A stretch of 41,469 nucleotides of DNA from an uncultured Lachnospiraceae bacterium (GTDB taxonomy: Bacteria; Bacillota; Clostridia; Lachnospirales; Lachnospiraceae): the NCBI GenBank assembly GCA_947175055.1, contig CAMWLJ010000024.1, positions 1 to 41,469 on the forward strand, written 5' to 3'. The notes below the pieces were generated by a model. It had not been told where the DNA came from, made no database searches, and saw only the letters and a list, made by a program, of their open reading frames with translations. Both the position numbers and the translations under genes were made by a program. Shown piece after piece: positions 16,523-25,050 of the stretch; the first letter of the stretch is position 1; the number at the start of each line of letters is the position of its first letter.

Positions 16523-17134
16523 TCACTGCCTGCGCAGATAGATACTCTTCCAGAACTCCAGCAGCTTCCCAAAATCTTTCTTCATCTGATCGATATTCAC
16601 CTCTCCCCGTTGGGTCATCTCCCAGAGATATCCCTCCGATGCCCAGTACATCTCCCGATACATCATCGGGATATCCAGCCCGGGGATAAACTGTGCCGGA
16701 TCAAAATTGATCCGTGCCTTATCTGCCTTCAGGTTAAAATACCTATGGTAACTCTCCTGCACGGCGGCATTGATCTCCGGATCCTTCTCATAGAATGCCC
16801 TGATCGCAAAATTCGCCATATCCGGATACAGACGGATGATCTCCAGTTTCACCTCCATGCCCCGTTCCATGCTCTCAAACAGCCCTTTTTGACTATAACA
16901 GTCATATCTGGTCAGGTATTCAATTGTCAATTTCGCACAATTGTCCCACAGATACAGATACAACTCCTTTTTATTATGAAAATAATGGAACAGTAATGAC
17001 TTGCTGATCCCGGCAGCCTGTGCAATCTCACTCATGGGACTGTTCTTATAAGAATTCTGGGAAAACACCCGGTACCCTGCGTTAAGAATCGCCTTCTGTT
17101 TTTCTTCCGGCAGAGAGAAGAACTTTCCGTTCAT
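16523..17134 (-). CDS. TetR/AcrR family regulator
   Basis: A 203-residue protein. The N-terminal HTH is visible as KQKAILNAGYRVFSQN, then MSEIAQAAGISKSLLFHYF and HNKKELYLYLWD. The remainder is the helical ligand-binding domain with no assigned ligand. GGAGG seven bases before the ATG sets the start. It is the first gene of the operon with the ABC exporter and probably represses its own promoter; a GGTCAA/TTGACC inverted repeat lies just upstream. Confidence 0.93.
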   Translation of the reverse strand: MNGKFFSLPEEKQKAILNAGYRVFSQNSYKNSPMSEIAQAAGISKSLLFHYFHNKKELYLYLWDNCAKLTIEYLTRYDCYSQKGLFESMERGMEVKLEIIRLYPDMANFAIRAFYEKDPEINAAVQESYHRYFNLKADKARINFDPAQFIPGLDIPMMYREMYWASEGYLWEMTQRGEVNIDQMKKDFGKLLEFWKSIYLRRQ

Positions 17135-17157
17135 GCCGTCACCTCCGTTAACTGTCT

Positions 17158-17185
17158 GGTCAATAACAGGATATATCCGTTGACC
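17158..17185. promoter_or_regulatory. Inverted repeat, candidate TetR operator
   Basis: GGTCAA (17158-17163) and TTGACC (17180-17185) form inverted arms around a perfect small palindrome GGATATATCC (17169-17178). The arms are not placed symmetrically about that centre (5 versus 1 base). The site is 24 bases before the TetR start codon, where an autoregulatory operator is expected. Confidence 0.4.
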
Positions 17186-17228
17186 GATTTTGAGAAGACC
17201 CTATCGCCGTCTCTTTCATCCATACTAT

Positions 17229-17966
17229 CTACAGCCCGCCGTACCCATACTTCTCCCGAAACTTTTTCGGCGTCTCCCCGGTATACTCCCGAAACTTCTT
17301 CGTAAAATAGCTCTGGGAAGAAAAAGCAAATGCCGCACTGACATCCGCGCAGGAACAATCGGAATCCAGCAGCATATTCTCCGCCGCCCGCAGTTTATTC
17401 TCCATGATATAGTCCGAGAGCGTCCTCCCTGTCTCCTTCTTAAACAATACCGACAGATAATCCGGATTCCTGTGCACCTGCCCGGCAATCTCCGCCACAC
17501 TGATGGGACGGTTCAGATGGCGGGATATGTAATTCATGCACTGCATTACCGTCTTCGAGTAGACTTTCTCTTTCTTCAGATCCGCCATATAGTTGGTAAA
17601 ATATTCCACGGCTTCCAAGTGCAGATTCCGCACCTCTTCAATCGTCTTACACTTGTCCATCTGCTGGATATAGTAATCGCTGGACGTATAGGCCGTTTCG
17701 CTGTTCATGCCCCCGGTGATGGCAAAGCGGATGATCAGCGTTACGGACGCCACAAACAAGTATTTCATATTTGTCAAAGGATCATCCGACAAGTGTCCCT
17801 GTCCCCCTGCCCTGAACTTTCTGCGTGCCTCCTCCAGAGCCCGCGAGTCTCCGTCTCGCACATACCGGTACACCCGGATCTCTTCCTCATAATCGCTGTG
17901 CCGGAAATCATTCTCCCGGTTCACGAATTCCATATAGGAAACCTGCTCTTTTACTTTTCTCTTCAT
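17229..17966 (-). CDS. AraC family regulator (no cupin domain)
   Basis: A 245-residue protein. The C-terminal 100 residues hold both AraC helix-turn-helix motifs: ISVAEIAGQVHRNPDYLSVLFKKETG and CSCADVSAAFAFSSQSYFTKKFREYTGETPKKFR. The N-terminal half is helical, with no recognisable cupin barrel; similar shortened forms accompany glycosidase genes in Clostridia. The gene diverges from the GH3 beta-glucosidase, 362 bases away, and is its most likely regulator. The ribosome binding site before the ATG is weak, and a start at residue 12 is possible. Confidence 0.88.
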   Translation of the reverse strand: MKRKVKEQVSYMEFVNRENDFRHSDYEEEIRVYRYVRDGDSRALEEARRKFRAGGQGHLSDDPLTNMKYLFVASVTLIIRFAITGGMNSETAYTSSDYYIQQMDKCKTIEEVRNLHLEAVEYFTNYMADLKKEKVYSKTVMQCMNYISRHLNRPISVAEIAGQVHRNPDYLSVLFKKETGRTLSDYIMENKLRAAENMLLDSDCSCADVSAAFAFSSQSYFTKKFREYTGETPKKFREKYGYGGL

Positions 17967-18115
17967 GCCTGTCCCACGTCTTTCCGGACATAAATGCCCT
18001 GATAGATATCTTCCTTATACCTGCCAAAATCCTATATAAGAATAGTATCATTTTTCTCGGAAAATTAATATCACATTTTCCTTTTTTGTCATACCATTTT
18101 CTTAATAAAATATAC

Positions 18116-18302
18116 ATGATGCCAGGGTCAAAAGGTCATGTATGACATGTTTGCATGTCAATACATGACTTTGGGACCCGAAAAAATATGAAAAAGTAGC
18201 CCGATAGGGCGGATTTTGAATGTTTTTAGGATTGCGGGAGCATGAAATGCGGAGCAATCCGTAGGCATCAGGGGGCAAAAAACCTTTTGACCCCAGCATC
18301 AT
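18116..18302. repeat. 187-bp MITE-like element with structured interior
   Basis: Both ends carry a 21-base terminal inverted repeat (18116-18136 and 18282-18302, 19 of 21 positions complementary) built around GGGTCAAAAGG. TATAC stands directly outside or at the border of both ends (18111-18115, 18302-18306), a candidate target duplication. Inside are a hairpin of about 25 bp with a 4-base loop (18125-18149 with 18154-18179), GCCC-GATA-GGGC (18199-18210), and GGATTGC/GCAATCC (18229-18235, 18254-18260) with an inner GCAT-GAA-ATGC stem. The left end can pair either with the nearby arm or with the far end. It has no coding capacity. It fills most of the GH3 leader region. Confidence 0.6.
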
Positions 18303-18328
18303 ATACACAGAAAGGAATGGTACAAGAC

Positions 18329-20854
18329 ATGAACAAGAAACTGAAAGCAACCAGCCTGCCCGGCAGACCTACCCAGGATGCAGCGCCCTATGAAGCCGCT
18401 CACCGCAAGACGGCCAGAATAGCGGCTGAGGAAGGTTTCGTTCTCCTGAAGAACGAACATGGCGTCCTGCCTGTGGCCAAAGGTTCCAAGCTGGCTCTCT
18501 ACGGCGCAGGCGTATCCAATCCCATCAAAGGCGGTACCGGATCCGGCGACGTCAATGAACGCGACGTGGTCAGCATCTACGACGGCCTGAAAGCAGCCGG
18601 TTATGAGATCACCAGCGAAGCATGGGTGGAGAGCTTCCGCAAACAATACGAGCAGTCCCGTATCGACTGGCGTCAAAAGGTCTGGGAACAATTCGACAAG
18701 GCTGGCGGCGATTCCGTGGCACAGTTCCACATCTATGCTGCCTCCCAGTACACCATGCCTGCAGGCGACCTGCCGGAGAAGACCGATGCAGACACGGCCG
18801 TATATGTGATCAGCCGTATCGCAGGCGAAGGTGCCGACCGCTTCGCCAAAGAGAGCGACTACTACCTGAACGATAAGGAGAATGAGATCTTAAAAAGCAT
18901 CTGCGACATGTACAAGGACGTGATCCTGCTGATCAACTCCGGCGGCGTGATCGACCTGTCCTTCCTGGATACTTATACAAATATCTCCGGCGTAATACTG
19001 ATTTCTCAGGCCGGCATGGAGACCGGAAACGCCGTTGCCTCTGTCTTTACCGGTGAGGTGACCCCCAGCGGCAAACTGACCGATACCTGGGCTTACAAGT
19101 ATGAGGATTACCCGAATGCCGAGACTTTCTCGCACAACAACGGCAACGTAAATACCGAGAAGTATGAGGAAGGTATCTATGTGGGCTATCGTTACTTTGA
19201 CACCTTCCAGGTGCCCGTACGCTATCCCTTCGGCTATGGCCTGTCCTACACGGACTTCTCCATCACCGCGCATAAGATCGTCATGTCCACAACCGATATC
19301 GTAACGGTTACCGTCAACGTACAAAACACCGGCAGCAGTTTCAGCGGCAAAGAGGTTGTGCAGGTCTATGTTTCCTGCCCGCAGGACAAGATGGAAAAGG
19401 AATACCGTCGGCTGGCAGGGTTTGCCAAGACGGATCTGCTTGCACCCGGCCAGTCTCAGGAACTGTCCATCGAGATTCCTCTCTACACGCTTGCGTCCTA
19501 CTGCACGAAGACCCCCGGCTGGGTACTGGAAAAGGGCGCTTACGGTCTTTTCACCGGAAACAGCATCGAGAATGCTTCTCTGTCCGGCATCGTAACTCTG
19601 GAGGAAGATGCCCTTCTCGTAAAGACAGAGCACATCTGCCCGCTGCAGGATGCGCTGGAAGAGCTTTCTGCACCCGCAGAAGCCGTAGCAGCACGGCGCC
19701 GGGAATGGCTTGCCAAAGCCGATCAGGTGCCCGCCCTTACCGTAGCAGCATCCGCATTGCAGACCTCCACCGTTGTCTACGGCAAAGAACAGGATAACAT
19801 CGCCCCCGAAGTACGGGAATTCGTAGATTCACTGAGCACAGACCAGCTAGTACTGTTAGCTACCGGCGATCCGGGCAAAAGCCAGAATGCCAGCGACGAG
19901 CAGAAGGAAAGTGCTCTCGGCGCGGCAGGTATCTCCGTTCCCGGCTCTGCCGCCCAGACAAGCAGCTGTGCGCTCGCAGATAAGAATCTGACCCCCATCG
20001 TCCTCGCGGACGGCCCGGCAGGACTGCGTCTGCTGCAGCGTTACCCGGTGGTAAACGGTGAGATCAAACCTGTTCCTTTTGAGATGAGCATCGAACACGG
20101 CTTCCTTGCCAGAAATGTAGATCTGGAAGGTGCGGAATTCTACTATCAGTTCTGTACCGCCTTCCCTATCGGCACACTCCTTGCCCAAACCTGGGACAAA
20201 GAGGTGATGCACGCAGTCGGCAAAGCCGTAGCAGAAGAAATGAACGAGTTCTACGTAACGCTCTGGCTTGCGCCGGGCATGAATATCCACCGCAATCCGC
20301 TGTGCGGACGTAACTTCGAGTATTACTCCGAAGATCCGCTGTTGTCCGGTAAGATGGCCGCTGCCATGACCGACGGCGTACAGTCTGTATACGGCTGCGG
20401 CACCACCATTAAGCATTACGCCTGCAATAATCAGGAAGACAACCGTATGGGTTCCGACTCCGTCATCTCCGAGCGTGCCCTGCGCGAGATCTATCTGAAA
20501 GGCTTCGAGATTGCCGTCAAGGAAAGCCAGCCCATGTCCATCATGACAAGCTACAACCTGATCAACGGCATCCACGCCGCCAACAACTACGACCTGTGCA
20601 CTAAGGCTGCCCGCAACGAGTGGGGCTTCAAGGGCGTGTTCATGACCGACTGGACCACTACCCACAACGGACCGGACTGCACTGCTTCCGGCTGTATGCG
20701 CGCCGGAAACGATCTGGTAATGCCCGGTATCCCCGGCGACCACGCAAATATCCACGCCGCGCTTGCCGACGGCAGTCTGCCCATAGAGCAGCTGAAACTG
20801 AGTATCGCCCATCTGGTAGATATCGTATGGAAGTCCAACAGATACGAGAACTGA
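18329..20854 (+). CDS. Beta-glucosidase, GH3 with permuted domain order
   Basis: The 841-residue enzyme carries the GH3 domains in reversed order. The C-terminal-type alpha/beta sandwich comes first (residues about 30-330; EEGFVLLKNEHGVLPV to PFGYGLSYTDF), then a fibronectin III-like domain (about 345-450), then the TIM-barrel domain (about 520-835). The barrel has IKHYACNNQE and GVFMTDW, where Asp774 is the expected nucleophile. No signal peptide is present, so it acts in the cytosol on imported oligosaccharides. The start is the ATG at 18329, twelve bases after AAAGGA; the ATG at 18317 touches that site. A repeat element fills the leader and an AraC gene diverges. Confidence 0.92.
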   Translation: MNKKLKATSLPGRPTQDAAPYEAAHRKTARIAAEEGFVLLKNEHGVLPVAKGSKLALYGAGVSNPIKGGTGSGDVNERDVVSIYDGLKAAGYEITSEAWVESFRKQYEQSRIDWRQKVWEQFDKAGGDSVAQFHIYAASQYTMPAGDLPEKTDADTAVYVISRIAGEGADRFAKESDYYLNDKENEILKSICDMYKDVILLINSGGVIDLSFLDTYTNISGVILISQAGMETGNAVASVFTGEVTPSGKLTDTWAYKYEDYPNAETFSHNNGNVNTEKYEEGIYVGYRYFDTFQVPVRYPFGYGLSYTDFSITAHKIVMSTTDIVTVTVNVQNTGSSFSGKEVVQVYVSCPQDKMEKEYRRLAGFAKTDLLAPGQSQELSIEIPLYTLASYCTKTPGWVLEKGAYGLFTGNSIENASLSGIVTLEEDALLVKTEHICPLQDALEELSAPAEAVAARRREWLAKADQVPALTVAASALQTSTVVYGKEQDNIAPEVREFVDSLSTDQLVLLATGDPGKSQNASDEQKESALGAAGISVPGSAAQTSSCALADKNLTPIVLADGPAGLRLLQRYPVVNGEIKPVPFEMSIEHGFLARNVDLEGAEFYYQFCTAFPIGTLLAQTWDKEVMHAVGKAVAEEMNEFYVTLWLAPGMNIHRNPLCGRNFEYYSEDPLLSGKMAAAMTDGVQSVYGCGTTIKHYACNNQEDNRMGSDSVISERALREIYLKGFEIAVKESQPMSIMTSYNLINGIHAANNYDLCTKAARNEWGFKGVFMTDWTTTHNGPDCTASGCMRAGNDLVMPGIPGDHANIHAALADGSLPIEQLKLSIAHLVDIVWKSNRYEN

Positions 20855-20876
20855 TCTGTTTCATGAATCCTTTATG

Positions 20877-20918
20877 CAGAACAGCAGCCACCTGATCACT
20901 CAGGCCGCTGCTATTCTG
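20877..20918. terminator. Bidirectional terminator hairpin
   Basis: CAGAACAGCAGC (20877-20888) pairs with GCTGCTATTCTG (20907-20918) with one mismatch. It lies between the GH3 stop and the stop of the converging dehydrogenase. T-rich bases follow on the plus strand (TTTGTAG). It probably ends transcription from both sides. Confidence 0.6.
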
Positions 20919-20950
20919 TTTGTAGTATTTATAGAAATTTAAAAGGGAAT

Positions 20951-21994
20951 CTAGATCCGGATCACTGCTTTCACAACATCCGCCTTATTATTCACACTGT
21001 AATCCATCGCCTTCTGCGCCTCATCCAAATCGAAGATATCCGTCACGATACCCTTCAGGTTCACCTTACCTGCTGCCACCGCCTCGATCGCCATCGGGTA
21101 GATATGCCGGTACCGGAAGATCGTCTTGAAGGTCAGTTCCTTGTCCAGAGCCAGACTCATCGGCAATGTCATCTCACCGCTCTTGCTGTAGCCTACCAGC
21201 ACGATCGTTGCACCCTTCTTGGTCATATGCATGGTCTGCACGGTGGTGATCTGTGTTCCCGCCGTTTCGATCGCCAGATCACATCCCCTGCCCTCCGTCA
21301 GCTTCATGACCTCTGCCACCGCGTCCACGCTGCTGCCGTTGATCACGCCGTCCGCACCCAGCTCCAATGCTTTCTGCAGACGTTTCTCAAGAACATCCAC
21401 CACATACACCTTCGATACACCCATCGCCTTCAGCGCCATCATCGTCACCAGGCCGATGCAGCCCGCACCCATAACGACTGCCGTCTGTCCTGCCCTTGCG
21501 CCTCCCTGCATGGCCGCGTGGAATCCCACTGCCAGCGGCTCGATCAGCGCGCCTTCCATAGTACTCACATTGTCCGGCAGCTTAAAGCATAAATCCGCCT
21601 CATGGGCTACATATTCCTGGAAAACGCCATCCACCGGCGGTGTCGCAAAGAAGACCACATCCGGACACAGATTGTAGCGTCCCGTCTTACAGAATTCACA
21701 GTGGCCACATGTCTTACCCGGCTCCAGCGCAACCCTGTCGCCGACCTTCAAATGCTTCACATCCTTACCGACTTCCACCACTGTACCGCCCGGCTCGTGT
21801 CCCAGCACGAAAGGCGGCTTCACGATAAAGTCACCGATCGCTCCTGACTCATAATAGTGCAGATCACTGCCACAGATTCCAATGTACTCCAGCTTTACCA
21901 GTACCTCGTCGTCCTTCACCTGTGGAATCTCCCGCTCCTCGATGCTGATCTTGCCGATATCATGCATTACCGCAGTTTTCATTGTCCCTTGCAT
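20951..21994 (-). CDS. Zinc-dependent sorbitol/xylitol-type dehydrogenase
   Basis: A 347-residue medium-chain dehydrogenase. The catalytic zinc ligands Cys41 (GICGSDLHYY), His66 and Glu67 (GHEPGG) are present, as are four structural zinc cysteines (96, 99, 102, 110). The NAD-binding motif is GAGCIGLV, followed by VVDVLEKRL. The GSDLHYYE motif is typical of sorbitol and xylitol dehydrogenases, so a polyol-to-ketose reaction is likely. GGAGAG precedes the ATG. A consensus promoter and a 23-bp operator shared with the neighbouring ROK repressor gene lie upstream. Confidence 0.9.
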   Translation of the reverse strand: MQGTMKTAVMHDIGKISIEEREIPQVKDDEVLVKLEYIGICGSDLHYYESGAIGDFIVKPPFVLGHEPGGTVVEVGKDVKHLKVGDRVALEPGKTCGHCEFCKTGRYNLCPDVVFFATPPVDGVFQEYVAHEADLCFKLPDNVSTMEGALIEPLAVGFHAAMQGGARAGQTAVVMGAGCIGLVTMMALKAMGVSKVYVVDVLEKRLQKALELGADGVINGSSVDAVAEVMKLTEGRGCDLAIETAGTQITTVQTMHMTKKGATIVLVGYSKSGEMTLPMSLALDKELTFKTIFRYRHIYPMAIEAVAAGKVNLKGIVTDIFDLDEAQKAMDYSVNNKADVVKAVIRI

Positions 21995-22042
21995 AGCACT
22001 CTCTCCTTTGGATGATTTAATATATTTTTGCTTTTACACACA

Positions 22043-22065
22043 CTTTATTAAATAGTTTTATTATG
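22043..22065 (-). promoter_or_regulatory. Predicted ROK operator of the dehydrogenase gene
   Basis: CTTTATTAAA and TTTTATTATG form imperfect inverted half sites around a 3-base spacer. The same 10-3-10 layout with nearly the same bases occurs before the ROK gene at 23512-23534. The site begins 14 bases downstream of the -10 element, a position suited to repression. Confidence 0.6.
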
Positions 22066-22079
22066 TTGCTAATTTTTAT

Positions 22080-22106
22080 ATTATACCGACTCGTCGCTCC
22101 TGTCAA
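22080..22106 (-). promoter_or_regulatory. Promoter of the dehydrogenase gene
   Basis: On the minus strand a perfect TTGACA (22106-22101) precedes a perfect TATAAT (22085-22080) with a 15-base spacer; a TAATAT two bases further gives 17. The leader is about 80 bases and contains the operator. Confidence 0.65.
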
Positions 22107-22215
22107 TCTTATTTTCAAAAATCCATTATTTCCGTGATATTAGACAACATACCTATTCTGTTTTTGTGAAAAATGCTAATTGAGATCCCGTGTCCCTGCC
22201 GGTCCTGCACCTTTC

Positions 22216-22340
22216 GTAACTATTCAGCCTTCGGCTTCCTAGTTACTGAATCCAGCCTATTCCAGATTTGCCTTCTGCAAAGAGGCCGGATTCTTCTCAA
22301 CCTTTATGCGTTCTCACGGCCTTTGCAGTAAATGCAAAGA
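22216..22340. repeat. Two small hairpins between ROK and dehydrogenase genes
   Basis: GTAACTA (22216-22222) pairs with TAGTTAC (22240-22246), with an inner GCC-TTC-GGC stem, and CTTTGCA (22322-22328) pairs with TGCAAAG (22334-22340). They follow the ROK stop codon on the minus strand and may end its transcript, although neither has a clear T tract. No gene was found in the 374-base gap. Confidence 0.4.
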
Positions 22341-22368
22341 CCTGGGTCGAACTGTTACCACTTTTCTC

Positions 22369-23496
22369 CTATATCTGACTCACAAATGTCTCGATCACTT
22401 TCAACGCTGCGCCCAGTGCGGCCGCTGCCACCTTATAGTCGCACACTTTCACATAAGGCTCCTTTTCTCCAAAGGTATTCCTGTCCACAACTTTATCCCA
22501 CAGTTCCTGAAGATGCGTCCCCATGCAGCTCCCTACATAGCCCCCCAAGACAATATCGCAATCCAGGACCATGTGGATATTATTGACGGCGATAGCTAGA
22601 TAGTCTGTATAGGCATCCCATATATTTGCCGCCTTTACATCTCCCTGATCTAACAGTCTAAAAAACTGTTCCAGCTTTCCGTCCGCCGCCTCAGACAAAC
22701 GCCATGCAGCACAGTAAGCATCCAGGCATCCCTTTTTCCCACAGTAGCATCTTTCCCCGTCGATAACTACTGTCATATGGCCCACTTCTCCGCACCGGAA
22801 ATTCCTGCCCTGTATCAATTCATTATCACTAAAAACGGCTCCGCCTACCGTATTGCTCAAAGACAGATAAAAGAAATGCTCTGCTTCCTCGTTCTGGATT
22901 CCTTCCGCATAGGCTCCCGCATTTGCATCATTCAGGAAGAAACTAGGATAAGCAAAAAACCGGCCCACCGAGGCAAAAGGAATCGCCTCCACACCCAGTA
23001 TATGAGAATACGTTATCAATTCCTTATCCAAATCTATGATCCCGGGAAAAGATATCCCTATGCCTAAAATCTTATCCCTGTCAGCGCCGCTCTCCTCCAG
23101 AAAACTTTCCAGCCTCTCATTGATCTGCTGATAGTACTCGTCTCCTGAAATATAAGGCTTGCAGATGCGCTCATATTTCAGGATCTCTCCCACGATATTC
23201 GTCAACACCAGTGTAATGTGATTCTTGGTGATATCCAGTCCCACCGCCAGCCTGGCATTGACAACTGCAGACAAGGCCTTTGCCCGCCGTCCTCCGGTTG
23301 ACTGCAATTCGCCTTTCTCCTCTACCAGCCCTTCCTCTATCAGTTCTTTCGTCATCTGCGTCGCTGTCGGCAGACTGATCTTCAGCCCATATGCGATGTC
23401 CGGATTTGACACCGTTCCCATCTTACATATATAGCGAAAAACTCTGTTTCTGTTCTTCTTCTTTACTTCCATGTTTGTTATATTTTTTCTGTCCAT
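22369..23496 (-). CDS. ROK family transcriptional repressor (NagC/XylR-like)
   Basis: The 375-residue protein joins an N-terminal winged helix (RVFRYICKMGTVSNPDIAYG, then LPTATQMTKELIEEGLVEE) to a ROK sugar-binding domain. The ROK part has VGLDITKNHITLVL, GISFPGIID and the zinc site CYCGKKGCLDAY after GEVGHMTV. Proteins of this layout are sugar-responsive repressors such as XylR and NagC. GAGGAA precedes the ATG. The gene has its own promoter overlapped by a palindrome that recurs before the neighbouring polyol dehydrogenase gene, so it probably represses both. The inducer may be xylose, xylitol or sorbitol. Confidence 0.92.
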   Translation of the reverse strand: MDRKNITNMEVKKKNRNRVFRYICKMGTVSNPDIAYGLKISLPTATQMTKELIEEGLVEEKGELQSTGGRRAKALSAVVNARLAVGLDITKNHITLVLTNIVGEILKYERICKPYISGDEYYQQINERLESFLEESGADRDKILGIGISFPGIIDLDKELITYSHILGVEAIPFASVGRFFAYPSFFLNDANAGAYAEGIQNEEAEHFFYLSLSNTVGGAVFSDNELIQGRNFRCGEVGHMTVVIDGERCYCGKKGCLDAYCAAWRLSEAADGKLEQFFRLLDQGDVKAANIWDAYTDYLAIAVNNIHMVLDCDIVLGGYVGSCMGTHLQELWDKVVDRNTFGEKEPYVKVCDYKVAAAALGAALKVIETFVSQI

Positions 23497-23511
23497 CCCG
23501 GTTCCTCGCGT

Positions 23512-23534
23512 CTTTATTAAAGTATTTTGTTAAG
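23512..23534 (-). promoter_or_regulatory. Predicted ROK autoregulatory operator
   Basis: CTTTATTAAA and TTTTGTTAAG flank a GTA spacer as inverted half sites. The site overlaps the end of the -10 element and lies before the ROK start codon. It matches the site at 22043-22065 in layout and in 17 of the 20 half-site bases. Confidence 0.62.
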
Positions 23535-23561
23535 TGTATCATCTTTCCCTTGAAAAAGCAA
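23533..23561 (-). promoter_or_regulatory. Promoter of the ROK gene
   Basis: On the minus strand TTGCTT (23561-23556) and TACACT (23538-23533) are separated by 17 bases. The operator begins inside the -10 element, which would block polymerase when bound. Confidence 0.6.
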
Positions 23562-23603
23562 TCGTTATACGATCAGAACCGATCAGAATCAAAAGTTTGC
23601 AGC

Positions 23604-24980
23604 TTAGATCGCCTTCTCCTTCCACTTCCCTCTCCGATAGAAGATGTAAGTGATCAGCGCGCCGATCAACCAGGAAGCCAGCAGCGAGATGAAGATACAC
23701 TCCTGCCGCCCGTTGGGCAGCTCGGCTGTCCTGGTCAGGAAGGATATGCCATAAGCAATGGGCACACGGATCAGGATCGTTGTGGCAATGGATATCCACA
23801 TGGGTGTCATCGTATCGCCTGCACCTCTCATAACACCGGAAAGGCTCTGGGTCACTGCCATCGCCACATAGCCCACCGCAAGGATGCCCATCATATCACG
23901 GCTTAAGTCCACCAGTTCCGGCGTCTTGGTGAAGATTCCCATCAGCGCCTTGCCGAAGATCAGGATCAAGGACGTGATCGCCGCTGATATCACCACCGCG
24001 ATCAGCGTTCCCTGCTTCGCGCCCGTGTCCACCCGGTCATCCCGTCTCGCTCCCACGTTCTGTCCGGCATAAGTAGTCATCGCCGTTCCGAACGAGAAGT
24101 TGGGCATCATGGCAAAGCCATCCACACGCATCACGATCACGTTGGCGGCGATGAACATCTCCCCGAAGCTGTTGGTCAGAGACTGCACCACGATCATCGC
24201 CATGGAGAAGATCGCCTGGGTAATACCGGAAGGAAGCCCCAGCTTGATGATCTTCCTTGTATACTTCCGCTGCAGTTTCAGATAGCAGGGCTTCAATTCA
24301 AACAACTCCTGCATCCTCATCAACCGCAGCAGGCACAAGAGGGCCGAGATTGCCTGTGCGATCACTGTCGCCAGCGCCACGCCGTTCACTCCCATGCCTA
24401 ATTTCGCCACAAACAGCAGATCCAGCACGATATTGACCAGCGTGGAGACCAGCAGATAGATCAGCGCAGACATGGAATCTCCCAGTCCCCGCAGCACACC
24501 GCTCAGTATATTGTAAAAGGCCAGCCCGCCGGATCCGATAAACAGGATCAGCAGATAAGACTGACACCACCCGATGATCGACTCAGGCGTATCCAGAAGT
24601 TCCAGAAGCGGTCTTGCCACCAGGGATGCCACGATCATAACAAATAAAGTAGCAATGCCTGTCAGCGTGATACAGTTGCCGATAGTGGTAGACAATTTCT
24701 CCCGCTCCTTAGCGCCGAAATACTGCGACACCATAATGCCTGCCCCCACACTGATCCCCACGAACAGAACGATCAGCAGGTTCAGGATCGGACCTGCGCT
24801 TCCCACTGCCGCCAGAGCATTATCTCCCACATAGTTTCCCACCACCACGCTGTCCACCGTATTGTAGAGCTGCTGGGCGATATTGCCCACCAGCATCGGC
24901 ACCGCAAACAATACGATCTTCTGCCAGGGTGACCCTTCCGTCATATCCACCGGTTCGATAAATTTCTTCAGTAATCCCAT
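23604..24980 (-). CDS. MATE family efflux transporter
   Basis: A 458-residue protein with twelve predicted membrane segments in two MatE halves. The start MGLLKKFIEPVDMTEGSPWQ followed by VLFAVPMLVGNIAQQLYNTVDSVVVGNYVG is the classic N-terminal half of bacterial MATE proteins. The second half begins ITQAIFSMAMIVVQSLTNSFG. It exports cationic drugs or metabolites using a sodium or proton gradient. AGGAGAAAG precedes the ATG. It lies 70 bases downstream of the radical SAM gene, with no functional link evident. Confidence 0.93.
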   Translation of the reverse strand: MGLLKKFIEPVDMTEGSPWQKIVLFAVPMLVGNIAQQLYNTVDSVVVGNYVGDNALAAVGSAGPILNLLIVLFVGISVGAGIMVSQYFGAKEREKLSTTIGNCITLTGIATLFVMIVASLVARPLLELLDTPESIIGWCQSYLLILFIGSGGLAFYNILSGVLRGLGDSMSALIYLLVSTLVNIVLDLLFVAKLGMGVNGVALATVIAQAISALLCLLRLMRMQELFELKPCYLKLQRKYTRKIIKLGLPSGITQAIFSMAMIVVQSLTNSFGEMFIAANVIVMRVDGFAMMPNFSFGTAMTTYAGQNVGARRDDRVDTGAKQGTLIAVVISAAITSLILIFGKALMGIFTKTPELVDLSRDMMGILAVGYVAMAVTQSLSGVMRGAGDTMTPMWISIATTILIRVPIAYGISFLTRTAELPNGRQECIFISLLASWLIGALITYIFYRRGKWKEKAI

Positions 24981-25050
24981 ATTCTTTCTCCTAACATTTT
25001 ATTCTCGCGTGCAGCAAACCAAGTGTCACCTTCCCCGTCCGTATATCCTG

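Noticed and set aside
18242-18328. Upstream extension of the GH3 frame
   Set aside because: It would translate the right part of the inverted-repeat element; the family starts near the ATG at 18329.
23551-23565. Possible catabolite (cre) site near the ROK promoter
   Set aside because: Only a loose match to the cre consensus; the central CG and flanks do not fit.
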